This document shows, piece after piece, positions 18,568-27,984 of a stretch of 64,000 nucleotides of DNA (its first letter is position 1; the number at the start of each line of letters is the position of its first letter). The stretch is from the NCBI RefSeq assembly GCF_031679605.1, contig NZ_CP117522.1, forward strand, positions 4,712,001-4,776,000, given 5' to 3'. The stretch is from Streptomyces luomodiensis (GTDB lineage Bacteria; Actinomycetota; Actinomycetes; Streptomycetales; Streptomycetaceae). The position numbers and the translations under genes were made by a program. A model generated the notes under the pieces. That model saw only the letters and a list, made by a program, of their open reading frames with translations. It was not told where the DNA came from and searched no databases.

Positions 18568-19446
18568 ATGAGCACGTTGCATGGGCGGGGCCGGGTGGCC
18601 GGACTGCCGGAGTGGGACCGGTGCGCGGTGATGGGCGTGGTGAACGTCACACCCGACTCCTTCTCCGACGGCGGCCAGTGGTTCGACACCGAACTGGCCG
18701 TCAAGCACGGTCTCGATCTGGTCGCCGCCGGGGCCGACCTGGTGGACGTCGGCGGTGAGTCGACCCGCCCCGGCGCGGCGCGCGTCGACGAGGCCGAGGA
18801 GCTGCGCCGGGTGATCCCCGTCGTCCGGGAGCTGGCCGCGGCCGGGGTCGTGATCAGCGTGGACACCATGCGGGCCGCGGTGGCCGAGCAGGCCGTGGCG
18901 GCCGGCGCCCGGCTGGTCAACGACGTCAGCGGCGGCGCCGCCGACCCCGCGATGGTGCCCATGGTGGCCGCGGCGGGGGTGCCGTTCGTGGTGATGCACT
19001 GGCGCGGCCAGTCGGTCGACATGAACGACCGGGCGGTCTACGCGGACGTGGTCGGCGAGGTCGTCGCCGAGCTGCGCACCAGCCTGGAGCAGGCGGTCGC
19101 GGGCGGTATCGACCCGGAGCGGATCGTGGTCGACCCGGGCCTGGGCTTCGCCAAGGACGCCGGGCAGGACCTGGCGCTGGTGGCGCATCTGTCCGCGCTG
19201 CGGGAGCTGGGCCGGCCGCTGCTGGTGGCGGCCTCCCGCAAGCGGTTCCTGGGGCGCGTCCTGGCCGGCGACGGAGGCACCCCGCCGCCCGCCCGGGAGC
19301 GGGACGCCGCCACCGCGGCGGTCTCCGCGCTCGCGGCGCGCGAGGGCGCCTGGGCCGTCCGGGTGCACGAGGTACGGGCCAGCGCGGACGCGGTGCGCGT
19401 GGCGCGGGCCATCGAAGCGGCCGAGAACACGGCGGGAGCGCTGTGA
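18568..19446 (+). CDS. folP: Dihydropteroate synthase
   Basis: 292 residues. Joins p-aminobenzoate to hydroxymethyl-dihydropterin pyrophosphate; target of sulfonamides. Motifs: NVTPDSFSDGG (26-36), VDVGGESTRPGA (59-70), RLVNDVSGG, DPGLGFAK and AASRKRFLG, all in family order. Start ATG 18568. Its TGA overlaps the GTG of the next gene (GTGA). First gene of a folate unit folP / SnoaL-like / folB / folK / DUF3180. Confidence 0.96.
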   Translation: MSTLHGRGRVAGLPEWDRCAVMGVVNVTPDSFSDGGQWFDTELAVKHGLDLVAAGADLVDVGGESTRPGAARVDEAEELRRVIPVVRELAAAGVVISVDTMRAAVAEQAVAAGARLVNDVSGGAADPAMVPMVAAAGVPFVVMHWRGQSVDMNDRAVYADVVGEVVAELRTSLEQAVAGGIDPERIVVDPGLGFAKDAGQDLALVAHLSALRELGRPLLVAASRKRFLGRVLAGDGGTPPPARERDAATAAVSALAAREGAWAVRVHEVRASADAVRVARAIEAAENTAGAL

Positions 19447-19928
19447 CTTCCCTTACCGACAACGAGCGTGTGGCGCTGGTGAACACCGCGCTGTACGAGG
19501 CCATGGAGCAGGGCGACCACGCCACGCTGCAACGGCTGTGGCTGGACTCACCCGACACCGAGGTGTCCTGTGTCCACCCGGGCTGGCCGGTGCTGCGCGG
19601 CCGCGGCGAGGTGCTCCGCTCCTACGCGCTGATCATGGCCAATACGGACTACATCCAGTTCTTCCTGACCGATGTCGAGGTGTCGGTGATGTCCGACACC
19701 GCCCTGGTGACCTGCACCGAGAACATCCTCAGCGGCGCCCCCGCGGAGGAGGAGGGACAGCTGGGCCCGCTGGTGGGCCAGCTGGTCGTCGCCACGAACG
19801 TGTTCCGCCGTACGGAGGACGGCTGGAAGGTCTGGGCGCACCACGGCTCCCCGGTGCTCGCGGAGAGCGACGACGAGGAGCCGGGCGGCCCCGAGGGGCC
19901 CGCCGGCGGCGGGTTGATGCCGGGCTGA
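19443..19928 (+). CDS. NTF2/SnoaL-like protein in the folate unit
   Basis: 161 residues, GTG start overlapping the folP stop by four bases, which implies coupled translation. The cone-shaped NTF2-like fold is suggested by an N-terminal helix pair (ALYEAMEQGDHATLQRLW), SCVHPGWPVLRG and the strand NVFRRTEDGWKVWAHHGSPV. The C-terminal 20 residues are a Glu/Gly/Pro tail. Family members range from isomerases to ligand-binding proteins. Fixed placement between folP and folB suggests a folate-related role, but no reaction can be assigned. Confidence 0.82.
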   Translation: MTSLTDNERVALVNTALYEAMEQGDHATLQRLWLDSPDTEVSCVHPGWPVLRGRGEVLRSYALIMANTDYIQFFLTDVEVSVMSDTALVTCTENILSGAPAEEEGQLGPLVGQLVVATNVFRRTEDGWKVWAHHGSPVLAESDDEEPGGPEGPAGGGLMPG

Positions 19929-20135
19929 CCGCACCCCGTTCGAGCCCCGCGCGGTGGGGGTAGAAGGCTGGGACGCGGAGCGTCGGAGGGGCGCCGCCCA
20001 CCCCATGGGCGAATGCGGACGGGGCCCGCAGGTAGATTCGAGGCAGGTACCCCCGCATACGGCAGGGGACGGGTGGTGCGTTCCGGAAAGGGCCGGGACG
20101 TGCCCGCGTACCGACGACCAGCAGGAGTGATTCAG

Positions 20136-20495
20136 GTGGATCGTGTCGCACTGCGCGGCCTGAAGGCTCGCGGGCACCACGGTGTGCTACCCCATGAGCG
20201 CGAGGAGGGCCAGGACTTCGTGGTGGACCTCGTGCTCGGCCTGGACACTCGGCCCGCCGCGGCCGATGACGACCTCGGCAAGACCGTGCACTACGGCGTG
20301 GTGGCGGAGGAGGTCGTGGACGTGGTACGGGGTGAGCCGGTCGATCTGATCGAGACGCTGGCCGCGCGGATCGCCGACCGGTGCCTCGAGCACGACGTGG
20401 TGCGGGAGGTCGAGGTCGTGGTGCACAAGCCGCAGGCCCCGATCACCGTGCCCTTCGACGACGTGACCATCACCATCACCCGGAGCCGAGTATGA
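20136..20495 (+). CDS. folB: Dihydroneopterin aldolase
   Basis: 119 residues, full family length. Converts dihydroneopterin to hydroxymethyl-dihydropterin and glycolaldehyde. Motifs: LRGLKARGHHGVLPHEREEGQDF, HYGVVAEEV, LIETLAARIADRCL (Glu of the pterin anchor) and VVHKPQAPI (catalytic Lys). The GTG at 20136 has GCAGGAG nine bases upstream. A 207-base gap from the previous gene could hold a second promoter. The stop overlaps folK (ATGA). Confidence 0.95.
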   Translation: MDRVALRGLKARGHHGVLPHEREEGQDFVVDLVLGLDTRPAAADDDLGKTVHYGVVAEEVVDVVRGEPVDLIETLAARIADRCLEHDVVREVEVVVHKPQAPITVPFDDVTITITRSRV

Positions 20496-21085
20496 GCAGC
20501 AGCGACCCGACCGTGCAGCCCGTTCCCACCTCCGTCGTGGAACAGGTGGACGCCGCCGATGTGACGTTGAGCAACCCCAAACGAGCGGTGATCTCGCTCG
20601 GCAGCAACCTGGGCAACCGCCTGGAGACCCTCCAGGGCGCCATCGACGCGCTGGAGGACACCCCGGGGCTGCGGGTCAAGGCCGTGTCGCCGGTGTACGA
20701 GACGGACCCGTGGGGTGTGGAGCCGGGCACCCAGGCCACGTACTTCAACGCGGTGGTGCTGATCAAGACCACGCTGCCGCCGTCCTCGCTGCTGGAGCGC
20801 GGCCACGCGATCGAGGAGGCGTTCGAGCGGGTGCGGGACGAGCGCTGGGGCCCGCGCACCATCGACGTGGACATCGTGGCCTACCAGGACGTGGTGTCCG
20901 ACGACCCCCAGCTCACCCTGCCGCATCCGCGCGCCCATGAGCGCGCCTTCGTCCTGGTGCCGTGGCACGACGTGGACCCGCAGGCCGAGGTCCCCGGGCG
21001 CGGGGCGGTCGCGGCGCTGCTGGCGGCGCTGGGCCAGGACGGGGTCCGGGTCCGCACCGATCTGGAACTGCGACTGCCCGAGTAG
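20492..21085 (+). CDS. folK: 2-amino-4-hydroxy-6-hydroxymethyldihydropteridine pyrophosphokinase
   Basis: 197 residues. Pyrophosphorylates the pterin for FolP. Motifs LGSNLGNR (36-43), TDPWGVEPGTQATYFNAVV and the signature RWGPRTIDVDIV (118-129) with the Mg-binding Asp pair. About 30 residues precede the conserved core and look disordered. The ATG overlaps the folB stop (ATGA). Confidence 0.95.
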   Translation: MSSSDPTVQPVPTSVVEQVDAADVTLSNPKRAVISLGSNLGNRLETLQGAIDALEDTPGLRVKAVSPVYETDPWGVEPGTQATYFNAVVLIKTTLPPSSLLERGHAIEEAFERVRDERWGPRTIDVDIVAYQDVVSDDPQLTLPHPRAHERAFVLVPWHDVDPQAEVPGRGAVAALLAALGQDGVRVRTDLELRLPE

Positions 21086-21164
21086 ACGTTGCTCCGGAGA
21101 GGTTCCGGGCTCCGGAGGGGTTCCGGGGACGTTGGCACGTACTGAATTGAGGGGCGACCGGTCG

Positions 21165-21662
21165 GTGAGGCAACTTCGGATCGGGGTGCTGGTCGGGCTG
21201 TTCGCCGTGGCCGGCGTGGTGTCATGGGCGGGGTCCCGGCTGTGGGACACGTACGGATCGCTGCCGAGCGTGCCGGTGGCCGCGCCGATCGTGCTGGCCC
21301 TGATCGCGGTCGTGCTGGCCGCCACCGCGCTGTCGCTGCGGTCCCGGCTGCGCGCCCAGCGGGAGCGTCAGCCCGGCGCCAAGGGCGTGGACCCGATGGT
21401 GGCCGCCCGTGCGGTGGTCTTCGGGCAGGCCAGTGCGCTGGTGGCGGCGCTGGTCGCGGGGATGTACGGCGGTGCGGGCGTCTTCTTGGCCATGGAGCAG
21501 CTCGATGTGCCCGCCCGCCGGGACCAGGCGCTCTACGCCGGGGCCTCGGTCCTGGCGGCCGTGGGGGTGGTGGCGGCCGCGTTCTTCCTGGAGCGGGTCT
21601 GCAAGCTCCCGGAGGACGACGACCGCGACGGCAACGGCCCTGCCGCGGCGGCCCGCCCCTGA
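21165..21662 (+). CDS. DUF3180 four-helix membrane protein
   Basis: 165 residues from GTG 21165. Four predicted membrane helices (about 5-22, 37-57, 81-103 and 115-135 of this start) with a short charged tail. DUF3180 proteins are habitually encoded after folK in actinobacteria but their role is unknown; a folate-precursor or envelope function has not been shown here. An alternative TTG start at 21132 would add 11 residues; the GTG is preferred because GAGGGGCGA lies about 8 bases upstream and the hydrophobic domain starts right after. Confidence 0.8.
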   Translation: MRQLRIGVLVGLFAVAGVVSWAGSRLWDTYGSLPSVPVAAPIVLALIAVVLAATALSLRSRLRAQRERQPGAKGVDPMVAARAVVFGQASALVAALVAGMYGGAGVFLAMEQLDVPARRDQALYAGASVLAAVGVVAAAFFLERVCKLPEDDDRDGNGPAAAARP

Positions 21663-21734
21663 GGCGAGCCCCTCGGGGATCGCGGGTCGCGTCTAAGGCT
21701 CGGGGGGGCGCGGGTCGCGTCCGAGGCGGGGTCC

Positions 21735-22340
21735 TCAGCGGGCCATGATGAGGCTCATCGCCTCGGCCCGGGTGGCCGGGTCGCGCAGCTGGCCGCGGAC
21801 GGCCGAGGTGAGCGTCTTGGCGCCGGGCTTGCGCACCCCGCGCATGGTCATGCACATGTGCTCGCACTCGACCACCACGATCACCCCGCGCGGCTCCAGT
21901 ATCCGCATCAGGGAGTCGGCGATCTGCGTGGTCAGCCGCTCCTGGACCTGGGGGCGGCGGGCGAAGACGTCCACCAGCCGGGCCAGCTTGGACAGCCCGG
22001 TGATCTTGCCGTCGTTGGACGGGATGTAGCCCACATGGGCGACGCCTACGAAGGGCACCAGGTGGTGCTCGCAGGAGGACATCACCTCGATGTCCTTGAC
22101 CAGCACCATCTCATCGTGGCCCAGGTCGAAGGTGGTGGTCAGAACGTCCTCGGGCTCCTGGCGCAGCCCCGCGAAGATCTCCTTGTAGGCGCGGGCGACC
22201 CGTCCCGGCGTCTCGCGCAGCCCCTCCCGGTCCGGGTCCTCGCCGACGGCGATCAGCAACTCGCGGATCGCGTTCTCGGCGCGCTTCTCGTCGAACACGC
22301 CGATGGGGCTCTCGCCGTCCAGCGTCACCGGGTCGGTCAT
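21735..22340 (-). CDS. folE: GTP cyclohydrolase I
   Basis: 201 residues. First step of folate synthesis (GTP to dihydroneopterin triphosphate). Zinc ligands expected from E. coli are present: Cys90 and His93 in [10 protein letters not shown] and Cys163 in [11 protein letters not shown]. Start ATG 22340. Downstream of ftsH on the same strand but separated from it by a strong terminator hairpin (22385-22420), so probably transcribed from its own promoter. Convergent with the DUF3180 gene. Confidence 0.96.
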   Translation of the reverse strand: MTDPVTLDGESPIGVFDEKRAENAIRELLIAVGEDPDREGLRETPGRVARAYKEIFAGLRQEPEDVLTTTFDLGHDEMVLVKDIEVMSSCEHHLVPFVGVAHVGYIPSNDGKITGLSKLARLVDVFARRPQVQERLTTQIADSLMRILEPRGVIVVVECEHMCMTMRGVRKPGAKTLTSAVRGQLRDPATRAEAMSLIMAR

Positions 22341-22384
22341 GGAGCTGCCTCGTTCCTCACACACAACACATACGAACGCGAAAT

Positions 22385-22420
22385 GCCGCGTCCACCAGGC
22401 TAGAACCTGGTGGACGCGGC
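22385..22420 (-). terminator. Perfect 15-bp hairpin after ftsH
   Basis: GCCGCGTCCACCAGG (22385-22399), six-base loop, CCTGGTGGACGCGGC (22406-22420). On the minus strand it is followed by ATTT. It separates ftsH from folE. Confidence 0.85.
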
Positions 22421-22460
22421 GTTCATTCCGGGGTTACCGGGGCGGGCCCCGGTGCCGGGA

Positions 22461-24503
22461 TCAGCTCTCCGAACCGGAGCCCGACCCCTCGGGGCGCTCG
22501 GCGCCGTCCTCCGGGGCGGTGCTCTTGGTCAGCGAAGCCGCCGAGGTGGGCTGGGCGCCGTTGGCCGGGGCCAGCTCCTTGGGGGAGAGCACCGGCGGGC
22601 GGGTCGAGGGCGTACGCCGCGAGGAGCCGGTCCATGCCGGGCGGGCCGGGCGCTTGACGACCGGGGCGAAGATCTCGGCGATCTCCTCCTTGTTCAGCGT
22701 CTCCTTCTCCAGCAGCGCCAGCACCAGGTTGTCCAGGACGTCCCGGTTCTCTACGAGGATCTCCCACGCCTCGTTGTGCGCGGCCTCGATGAGCTTCTTG
22801 ACCTCCTCGTCCACCAGCGCGGCGACCTCTTCGGAGTAGTCGCGCTGGTGAGCCATCTCACGGCCCAGGAACGGCTCGGAGTTGTCGGAGCCGAACTTGA
22901 TCGCGCCGAGCCGCTCGGTCATGCCGTACTGCGTGACCATCGCGCGGGCCGTGGCGGTCGCCTTCTCGATGTCGTTGGACGCGCCCGTGGTCGGGTCGTG
23001 GAAGACGAGCTCCTCGGCCGCCCGGCCGCCCATCATGTAGGCGAGCTGGTCGAGCATCTCGTTGCGCGTGGTCGAGTACTTGTCCTCGTCGGGCAGGACC
23101 ATGGTGTAGCCCAGGGCCCGGCCACGGGAGAGGATCGTGACCTTGTGCACCGGGTCGCTGTTCGGAGACGCCGCCGCGACCAGGGCATGACCACCCTCGT
23201 GGTACGCGGTGATCTTCTTCTCCTTGTCGCTCATGATCCGGGTCCGCTTCTGCGGACCGGCCACGACTCGGTCGATCGCCTCGTCCAGGAAGTGGTTGTC
23301 GATCAGCTTCTTGTCGCTGCGGGCCGTCAGCAGGGCGGCCTCGTTCAGCACGTTCGACAGATCGGCACCGGTGAAGCCGGGGGTGCGGCGGGCGACGGCC
23401 GACAGGTCGACGTCCGGGGCGACCGGCTTGCCCTTCTGGTGGACCTTGAGGATCTCCAGCCGGCCCTGCATGTCCGGGCGGTCGACGGCGATCTGCCGGT
23501 CGAAGCGGCCCGGACGCAGCAGCGCGGGGTCGAGGATGTCGGGCCGGTTGGTGGCGGCGATCAGGATGACCCCGCCCTTCACATCGAAGCCGTCCATCTC
23601 GACGAGCAGCTGGTTCAGCGTCTGCTCACGCTCGTCGTGGCCGCCGCCCATGCCCGCGCCACGGTGCCGGCCGACGGCGTCGATCTCGTCGACGAAGACG
23701 ATGGCCGGGGCATTGGCCTTGGCCTGCTCGAACAGGTCGCGGACGCGGGAGGCACCCACACCGACGAACATCTCGACGAAGTCGGAGCCGGAGATCGAGT
23801 AGAACGGGACACCCGCCTCGCCCGCGACGGCGCGCGCGAGCAGCGTCTTACCCGTACCGGGCGGGCCGTAGAGCAGCACACCCTTGGGGATCTTGGCGCC
23901 CACGGCCTGGAACTTCGCCGGCTCCTGGAGGAACTCCTTGATCTCCTGGAGCTCCTCCACCGCCTCGTCGGCCCCCGCCACATCGGTGAAGGTCGTCTTG
24001 GGGGTGTCCTTGGTGATCAGCTTGGCCTTCGACTTGCCGAAGTTCATCACCCGGGAGCCGCCGCCCTGCATCTGGTTCATCAGGAACAGGAAGACGACGA
24101 CGATCAGCACGAACGGGAGCAGCGAGAGCAGGATCCCGACGAACGGGTTCTGCTTCGACGTCGAGACGTTGTACCCGTCCGGGATCCCGTTCGGCTTCTG
24201 GGCATTGGCCTGCAGCGTCTTGGCGAGATCGACGCCCTGGTCACCGATGTAGGTGGCCTGGAGCTTATTGCTGCCCGAGATCTTGGCGACGTTGTCCTTG
24301 AGCTTGATCTTTACCTTGTGCTCGTCGCCGGTCGTCAGTTCGGCGGACTGGACCTGGTTCTGGTTGATCGCCTTGACGACCTGACTGGTGTCCACCGACT
24401 TGTAGCCGCCGGACGAGCCGACGACCTGCATCAACACGACCACGGCGAGGACGGCCAGCACGATCCACATGACCGGCCCACGGAAGTAGCGCTTCACGTC
24501 CAT
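22461..24503 (-). CDS. ftsH: ATP-dependent zinc metalloprotease FtsH
   Basis: 680 residues. Membrane AAA protease for quality control of membrane and short-lived proteins. Two membrane helices (about 10-28 and 122-143) flank an extracytoplasmic domain. Walker A GPPGTGKT (213-220), Walker [13 protein letters not shown] region [19 protein letters not shown], zinc site HEGGH (435-439). The C-terminal 60 residues are a disordered Pro/Ser/Ala tail. ATG 24503 is chosen from the conserved MDVKRYF start; a GTG at 24539 would add 12 residues. A ribosome site and hairpin directly upstream are listed separately. Confidence 0.95.
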   Translation of the reverse strand: MDVKRYFRGPVMWIVLAVLAVVVLMQVVGSSGGYKSVDTSQVVKAINQNQVQSAELTTGDEHKVKIKLKDNVAKISGSNKLQATYIGDQGVDLAKTLQANAQKPNGIPDGYNVSTSKQNPFVGILLSLLPFVLIVVVFLFLMNQMQGGGSRVMNFGKSKAKLITKDTPKTTFTDVAGADEAVEELQEIKEFLQEPAKFQAVGAKIPKGVLLYGPPGTGKTLLARAVAGEAGVPFYSISGSDFVEMFVGVGASRVRDLFEQAKANAPAIVFVDEIDAVGRHRGAGMGGGHDEREQTLNQLLVEMDGFDVKGGVILIAATNRPDILDPALLRPGRFDRQIAVDRPDMQGRLEILKVHQKGKPVAPDVDLSAVARRTPGFTGADLSNVLNEAALLTARSDKKLIDNHFLDEAIDRVVAGPQKRTRIMSDKEKKITAYHEGGHALVAAASPNSDPVHKVTILSRGRALGYTMVLPDEDKYSTTRNEMLDQLAYMMGGRAAEELVFHDPTTGASNDIEKATATARAMVTQYGMTERLGAIKFGSDNSEPFLGREMAHQRDYSEEVAALVDEEVKKLIEAAHNEAWEILVENRDVLDNLVLALLEKETLNKEEIAEIFAPVVKRPARPAWTGSSRRTPSTRPPVLSPKELAPANGAQPTSAASLTKSTAPEDGAERPEGSGSGSES

Positions 24504-24534
24504 CCATACGGGGCGAAGCCGCCCCGTCCCTCCT
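24501..24534 (-). promoter_or_regulatory. ftsH translation-initiation hairpin between ribosome site and start
   Basis: On the minus strand AGGAGGGA (24534-24527) is about 24 bases from the ATG, too far for normal initiation. A 7-bp stem ACGGGGC/GCCCCGT (24527-24521 with 24514-24508, six-base loop) fills the gap; if folded, it brings the site to about 4 bases from ATG 24503. Confidence 0.45.
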
Positions 24535-24576
24535 GCCACAGTGAGGCACGGCAGCCCTGGAGGGGCGCCTGTGCGT

Positions 24577-24609
24577 GCGGTGTATTTGCGGTGTATTTGC
24601 GGTGTATGA
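24577..24609. repeat. Three 11-bp direct repeats upstream of ftsH
   Basis: GCGGTGTATTT at 24577-24587 and 24588-24598, then GCGGTGTATGA at 24599-24609. One helical turn apart, about 75-105 bases upstream of the ftsH ATG; possibly an activator or repressor array. Confidence 0.6.
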
Positions 24610-24758
24610 GCTGTGTAACCCTCAGTCTCGAAAAAGACTGACCTTCGGACGGTACCCCAGCATTGTCACCCGACGCCGCCGTGGACTGTTAACAAAACCG
24701 CCTTCCCCTGCTCCAACGGCGGAAAACCCCGCCAGGTTCCCAGGGGGCCGCGGCGCCG

Positions 24759-25313
24759 TCAGCCGCCGTAGACGTGAGGGGCCAGGGTGCCGACGAACCG
24801 AAGGTTCCGGTACTTCTCGGCGTAGTCCAGGCCATAGCCGACGACGAACTCATTGGGAATGTCGAAGCCGACCCACTTCACATCGATGGCGACCTTGGCC
24901 GCCTCCGGCTTGCGCAGCAGGGTGCAGACGTTCAGCGAGGCCGGCTCACGCGAGCCCAGGTTCGACAGCAGCCACGACAGCGTCAGTCCGGAGTCGATGA
25001 TGTCCTCGACGATCAGGACGTGTTTGCCCTTGATGTCGGTGTCCAAGTCCTTCAGGATACGCACCACACCGGAGGACTGGGTGCCCGCGCCGTACGACGA
25101 CACGGCCATCCAGTCCATGGTGACGGGCGTGGACAGGGCCCGCGCCAGGTCCGCCATCACCATGACCGCGCCCTTGAGCACGCCGATGATCAGCAGATCC
25201 TTGCCCGCGTACTCCTCGTCGATGGCGGCGGCCAGCTCGGCCAGCTTCGCGTTGATCTCTTCCTCGGTGATGAGGACCGACTTGAGGTCGGTGCCCATGT
25301 CCTTGTCGTCCAC
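24759..25313 (-). CDS. hpt: Hypoxanthine phosphoribosyltransferase
   Basis: 184 residues. Purine salvage: hypoxanthine or guanine plus PRPP gives IMP or GMP. PRPP loop [11 protein letters not shown] (102-112), [17 protein letters not shown] and [19 protein letters not shown] (purine-binding aromatic and Asp) are in family order. GTG 25313 (VDDKDMG) is chosen with GAGAG eight bases before; a GTG three codons earlier is possible. Downstream of tilS with 46 bases between and probably in its transcript, the common tilS-hpt-ftsH order. Confidence 0.94.
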   Translation of the reverse strand: MDDKDMGTDLKSVLITEEEINAKLAELAAAIDEEYAGKDLLIIGVLKGAVMVMADLARALSTPVTMDWMAVSSYGAGTQSSGVVRILKDLDTDIKGKHVLIVEDIIDSGLTLSWLLSNLGSREPASLNVCTLLRKPEAAKVAIDVKWVGFDIPNEFVVGYGLDYAEKYRNLRFVGTLAPHVYGG

Positions 25314-25359
25314 CCGCGCCACTCTCGTTCGACGTACCGGCTCATCTGGCTCGGGCGGA

Positions 25360-26523
25360 TCAGCCCTGCCGGATGACCAGTCTGCCACCCTCACGGCGGA
25401 CCTCGACGCGGCCGGGGAGGTTGATGGCCCGCTGGCCCCGCCAGCCGGTGATCAGCCGGTCCACCTCTTCGATGTGCCGGGCGAAGAGCGATCCGGCGGG
25501 CGCGCCCGCGGCGATGGCGGCGCGGCGCAGCACCCGGCGGCGGACGGCGGCGGGCAGTCCGTGCAGGCCGACGGTGTCGAGATGCACGGCCTGCGCGCCA
25601 CCGGCCGCCGCCGGTGCGGTGGTCATCACATCGGCCTCGGCGCGGGCGGCCCAGGCATCGAGGGCGTCGGCGTCGTCGCGGGAGAGCTGGGCGGTACGGG
25701 CCAGCGCCTCGACCACGCCCTTGCCCAGCGCCTTCTCCAGGATGGGCAGGGCCTCGTGGCGGACCCGGGAGCGGGTGTAGGCCGGGTCCGCGTTGTGCGG
25801 GTCCTCCCAGACGGGCAGCGACTGGGCCAGGCACGCCTGGCGGACGGTGTGCCGGTCCAGCTGGAGGAAGGGGCGGCGGTAGCGGCCGCCGGCCCCGGAG
25901 ACCCAGGCCATACCGGACAGCGAGCGGGTGCCGGAGCCGCGGGCGAGGCCCAGCAGAACCGTCTCGGCCTGGTCGTCCCGGGTGTGGCCGAGCAGCACGG
26001 CGGCGGCGCCGTGGCGGTCGGCGGCGGCGTCCAGGGCGGCGTAGCGGGCGTCCCGGGCGGCGGCCTCGGGGCCGCCGTCCCGGCCGACGGACACGGCGAC
26101 GGCCTCGACCGGCGCCAGGCCCAGGGCCCGCATCCGGTCGGCGACCTCGGCGGCGCGGGCGTCGGACCCCTGCTGGAGGCCGTGGTCTACGGTGACCCCG
26201 CCGGCGCGCAGGCCGAGCCGGGGGGCCTCGAAGGCGAGGGCGGAGGCGAGCGCCATGGAGTCGGCGCCGCCCGAGCAGGCGGCGAGCACGAGCGGCGCGT
26301 CGTCGCGCGGGGCGGAGCCGCGGGACGCGGAGCCTCGGGGGGTGGCGGCGGCCGGACGGACCGGTGCGGGCGCGGCGGGGGCGGCGGGCTCGGCGGGCGA
26401 GGAAACCGGGGAGGGCGAAGAGGGCGAGGTGGGTGAGGATGAGGCCGACTGGGCGACGAGGACGTCGTGGAGGACGCGGCGGACCGCGAGGCGTATCGCG
26501 GCGACCGCTGGATGGGGACCCAT
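25360..26523 (-). CDS. tilS: tRNA(Ile)-lysidine synthetase with low-complexity N-terminal insert
   Basis: 387 residues. Modifies the wobble cytidine of tRNA(Ile)(CAU) to lysidine. PP-loop ATPase motif SGGADS (84-89), [39 protein letters not shown] and SRVRHEALP. Between the first helix and the PP-loop there is an insert of about 50 residues (27-76) made almost only of Ser, Pro, Ala and Arg; most TilS proteins reach the PP-loop within about 30 residues. Start ATG 26523. Confidence 0.94.
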   Translation of the reverse strand: MGPHPAVAAIRLAVRRVLHDVLVAQSASSSPTSPSSPSPVSSPAEPAAPAAPAPVRPAAATPRGSASRGSAPRDDAPLVLAACSGGADSMALASALAFEAPRLGLRAGGVTVDHGLQQGSDARAAEVADRMRALGLAPVEAVAVSVGRDGGPEAAARDARYAALDAAADRHGAAAVLLGHTRDDQAETVLLGLARGSGTRSLSGMAWVSGAGGRYRRPFLQLDRHTVRQACLAQSLPVWEDPHNADPAYTRSRVRHEALPILEKALGKGVVEALARTAQLSRDDADALDAWAARAEADVMTTAPAAAGGAQAVHLDTVGLHGLPAAVRRRVLRRAAIAAGAPAGSLFARHIEEVDRLITGWRGQRAINLPGRVEVRREGGRLVIRQG

Positions 26524-26715
26524 GTCCGTTTTCCCATCTGTCAGTTCGAGGGGGTGCCTCGGGGGCGAGGGCTTTCGTCACGCTGCGTATGTCGATGGTG
26601 ACAGAAGCGAGCTGTTCCCCGAGCATCGCACGCCTACCCGTCGCCAACGGTCCCTCGGACGAGTGATTGAGGGGAGCATTCGTCCGTTTCCGGGTGTGCC
26701 GGGGGTGTGCTTGTT

Positions 26716-27855
26716 CTACGACTCCGCCGTGCGGTGCACCCGCGCGACCCACTCGGCGGGTTTGCTGATCTCCGCCTTGGTCGGAAGGGTGTTGGGCGAG
26801 GTCCAGACCCGGTTGAAACCGTCCATGCCGACCTGGTTCACCACGGCCCGTACGAACCGCTCACCGTCACGGTACTGCCGCAGCTTGGCGTCGAGCCCCA
26901 GCAGCTTGCGCAGCGCCTGGTCCAGCCGGCCCGCGCCGCTCGCCCGGCGCTTCTGGAACTTCTCCCGGATCTCCGCCACGGACGGCACGACCTCCGGCCC
27001 CACCCCGTCCATGACGTAGTCGGCGTGCCCCTCCAGCAGCGACATCACCGCGGTCAGCCGGGCCAGGATCTCGCGCTGGGCCGGGGTCTGGACGAGTTCG
27101 ATGATGGTGGGCGCGCCACCCTCCGCCGCGTCCCCCTCGTCTCCGGAACGGCCGCCGCTCAGGGACTGGACGGCCTCGCGGATCCGCTCCAGCAGGGTGG
27201 CCGGGTCCACATCGGTCTCGCCGAGGAACGCCTGGATCTCGGACTCGATGTGGTCGCGCAGCCAGGGCACGGCGGTGAACTGGGTGCGGTGGGTCTCCTC
27301 GTGCAGCGAGACCCACAGCCGGAAGTCGTGCGGGGCCACGTCGAGCTCCCGCTCCACATGGACGATGTTGGGCGCCACCAGCAGCAGCCGGCCGCCGCCC
27401 GGGGAGCCGGCGGGCAGCTCACGGGTCGCGGGCGCGAAGGTCTCGTACTGGCCGAGCACCCGGGAGGCGAGGAAGGACAGCAGCATCCCCAGCTCCACCC
27501 CGGTCACCTTGCCGCCGACCGTGCCCAGCACGGCCCCGCCGGGCAGTCCGCCGCGCCGGTCCTGCATCTTGCCCAGCAGCGGTTTGAGGAGCTGCCGGAA
27601 GCCCGCCACATTGGCCTTGATCCAGCCCGTGCGGTCCACCACGAGGACGGGGGTGTCGGAAGCCGGACCGCCCGAGACGGCCATCCGGGTGAACCCGCGG
27701 ACGTGCTCCTCCGAGGACTTGGCGTGCCGGCGCAGCTCCGCGACGACGGCGCGCGCCTCCTCGCGGCTGACCTCGGGCCCCGGGCGCACCAGCCGGGTCG
27801 CGGTCGCGACCGCGAGGTTCCAGTCGACCATCTCCACACCACCGATGCTCGTCAT
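26716..27855 (-). CDS. DUF2342 zinc-dependent metalloprotease-like protein
   Basis: 379 residues. HEETH at 185-189 (WVSLHEETHRTQF) is a zincin motif; a downstream EGHADYVMDGVG provides a possible third ligand. Often annotated as a zinc-dependent metalloprotease or 'coenzyme F420 biosynthesis-associated protein'; neither role is proven. No signal peptide is visible, so it is probably cytosolic. It lies between dacB and tilS on the same strand, with 122 and 192 bases either side. Confidence 0.85.
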   Translation of the reverse strand: MTSIGGVEMVDWNLAVATATRLVRPGPEVSREEARAVVAELRRHAKSSEEHVRGFTRMAVSGGPASDTPVLVVDRTGWIKANVAGFRQLLKPLLGKMQDRRGGLPGGAVLGTVGGKVTGVELGMLLSFLASRVLGQYETFAPATRELPAGSPGGGRLLLVAPNIVHVERELDVAPHDFRLWVSLHEETHRTQFTAVPWLRDHIESEIQAFLGETDVDPATLLERIREAVQSLSGGRSGDEGDAAEGGAPTIIELVQTPAQREILARLTAVMSLLEGHADYVMDGVGPEVVPSVAEIREKFQKRRASGAGRLDQALRKLLGLDAKLRQYRDGERFVRAVVNQVGMDGFNRVWTSPNTLPTKAEISKPAEWVARVHRTAES

Positions 27856-27952
27856 GGCTTCACGGTACGTGGCCCGCGCCCCATCCGGGAGGACACCAGG
27901 GCCCGCGCAGGCGGCCGCCCCGCCTCCGGTCCGCCGCCCGCTCCGCCGCTCC

Positions 27953-27984
27953 GGTTCAGCGACAGGTCAGCGGCAGGTCAGCGG
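27953..27984. repeat. 11-bp tandem repeat spanning the dacB stop codon
   Basis: CAGGTCAGCGG at 27963-27973 and 27974-27984, with a decayed unit CGGTTCAGCGA just before. The dacB stop (27980-27978, minus strand) lies in the unit nearest the gene. Confidence 0.75.
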
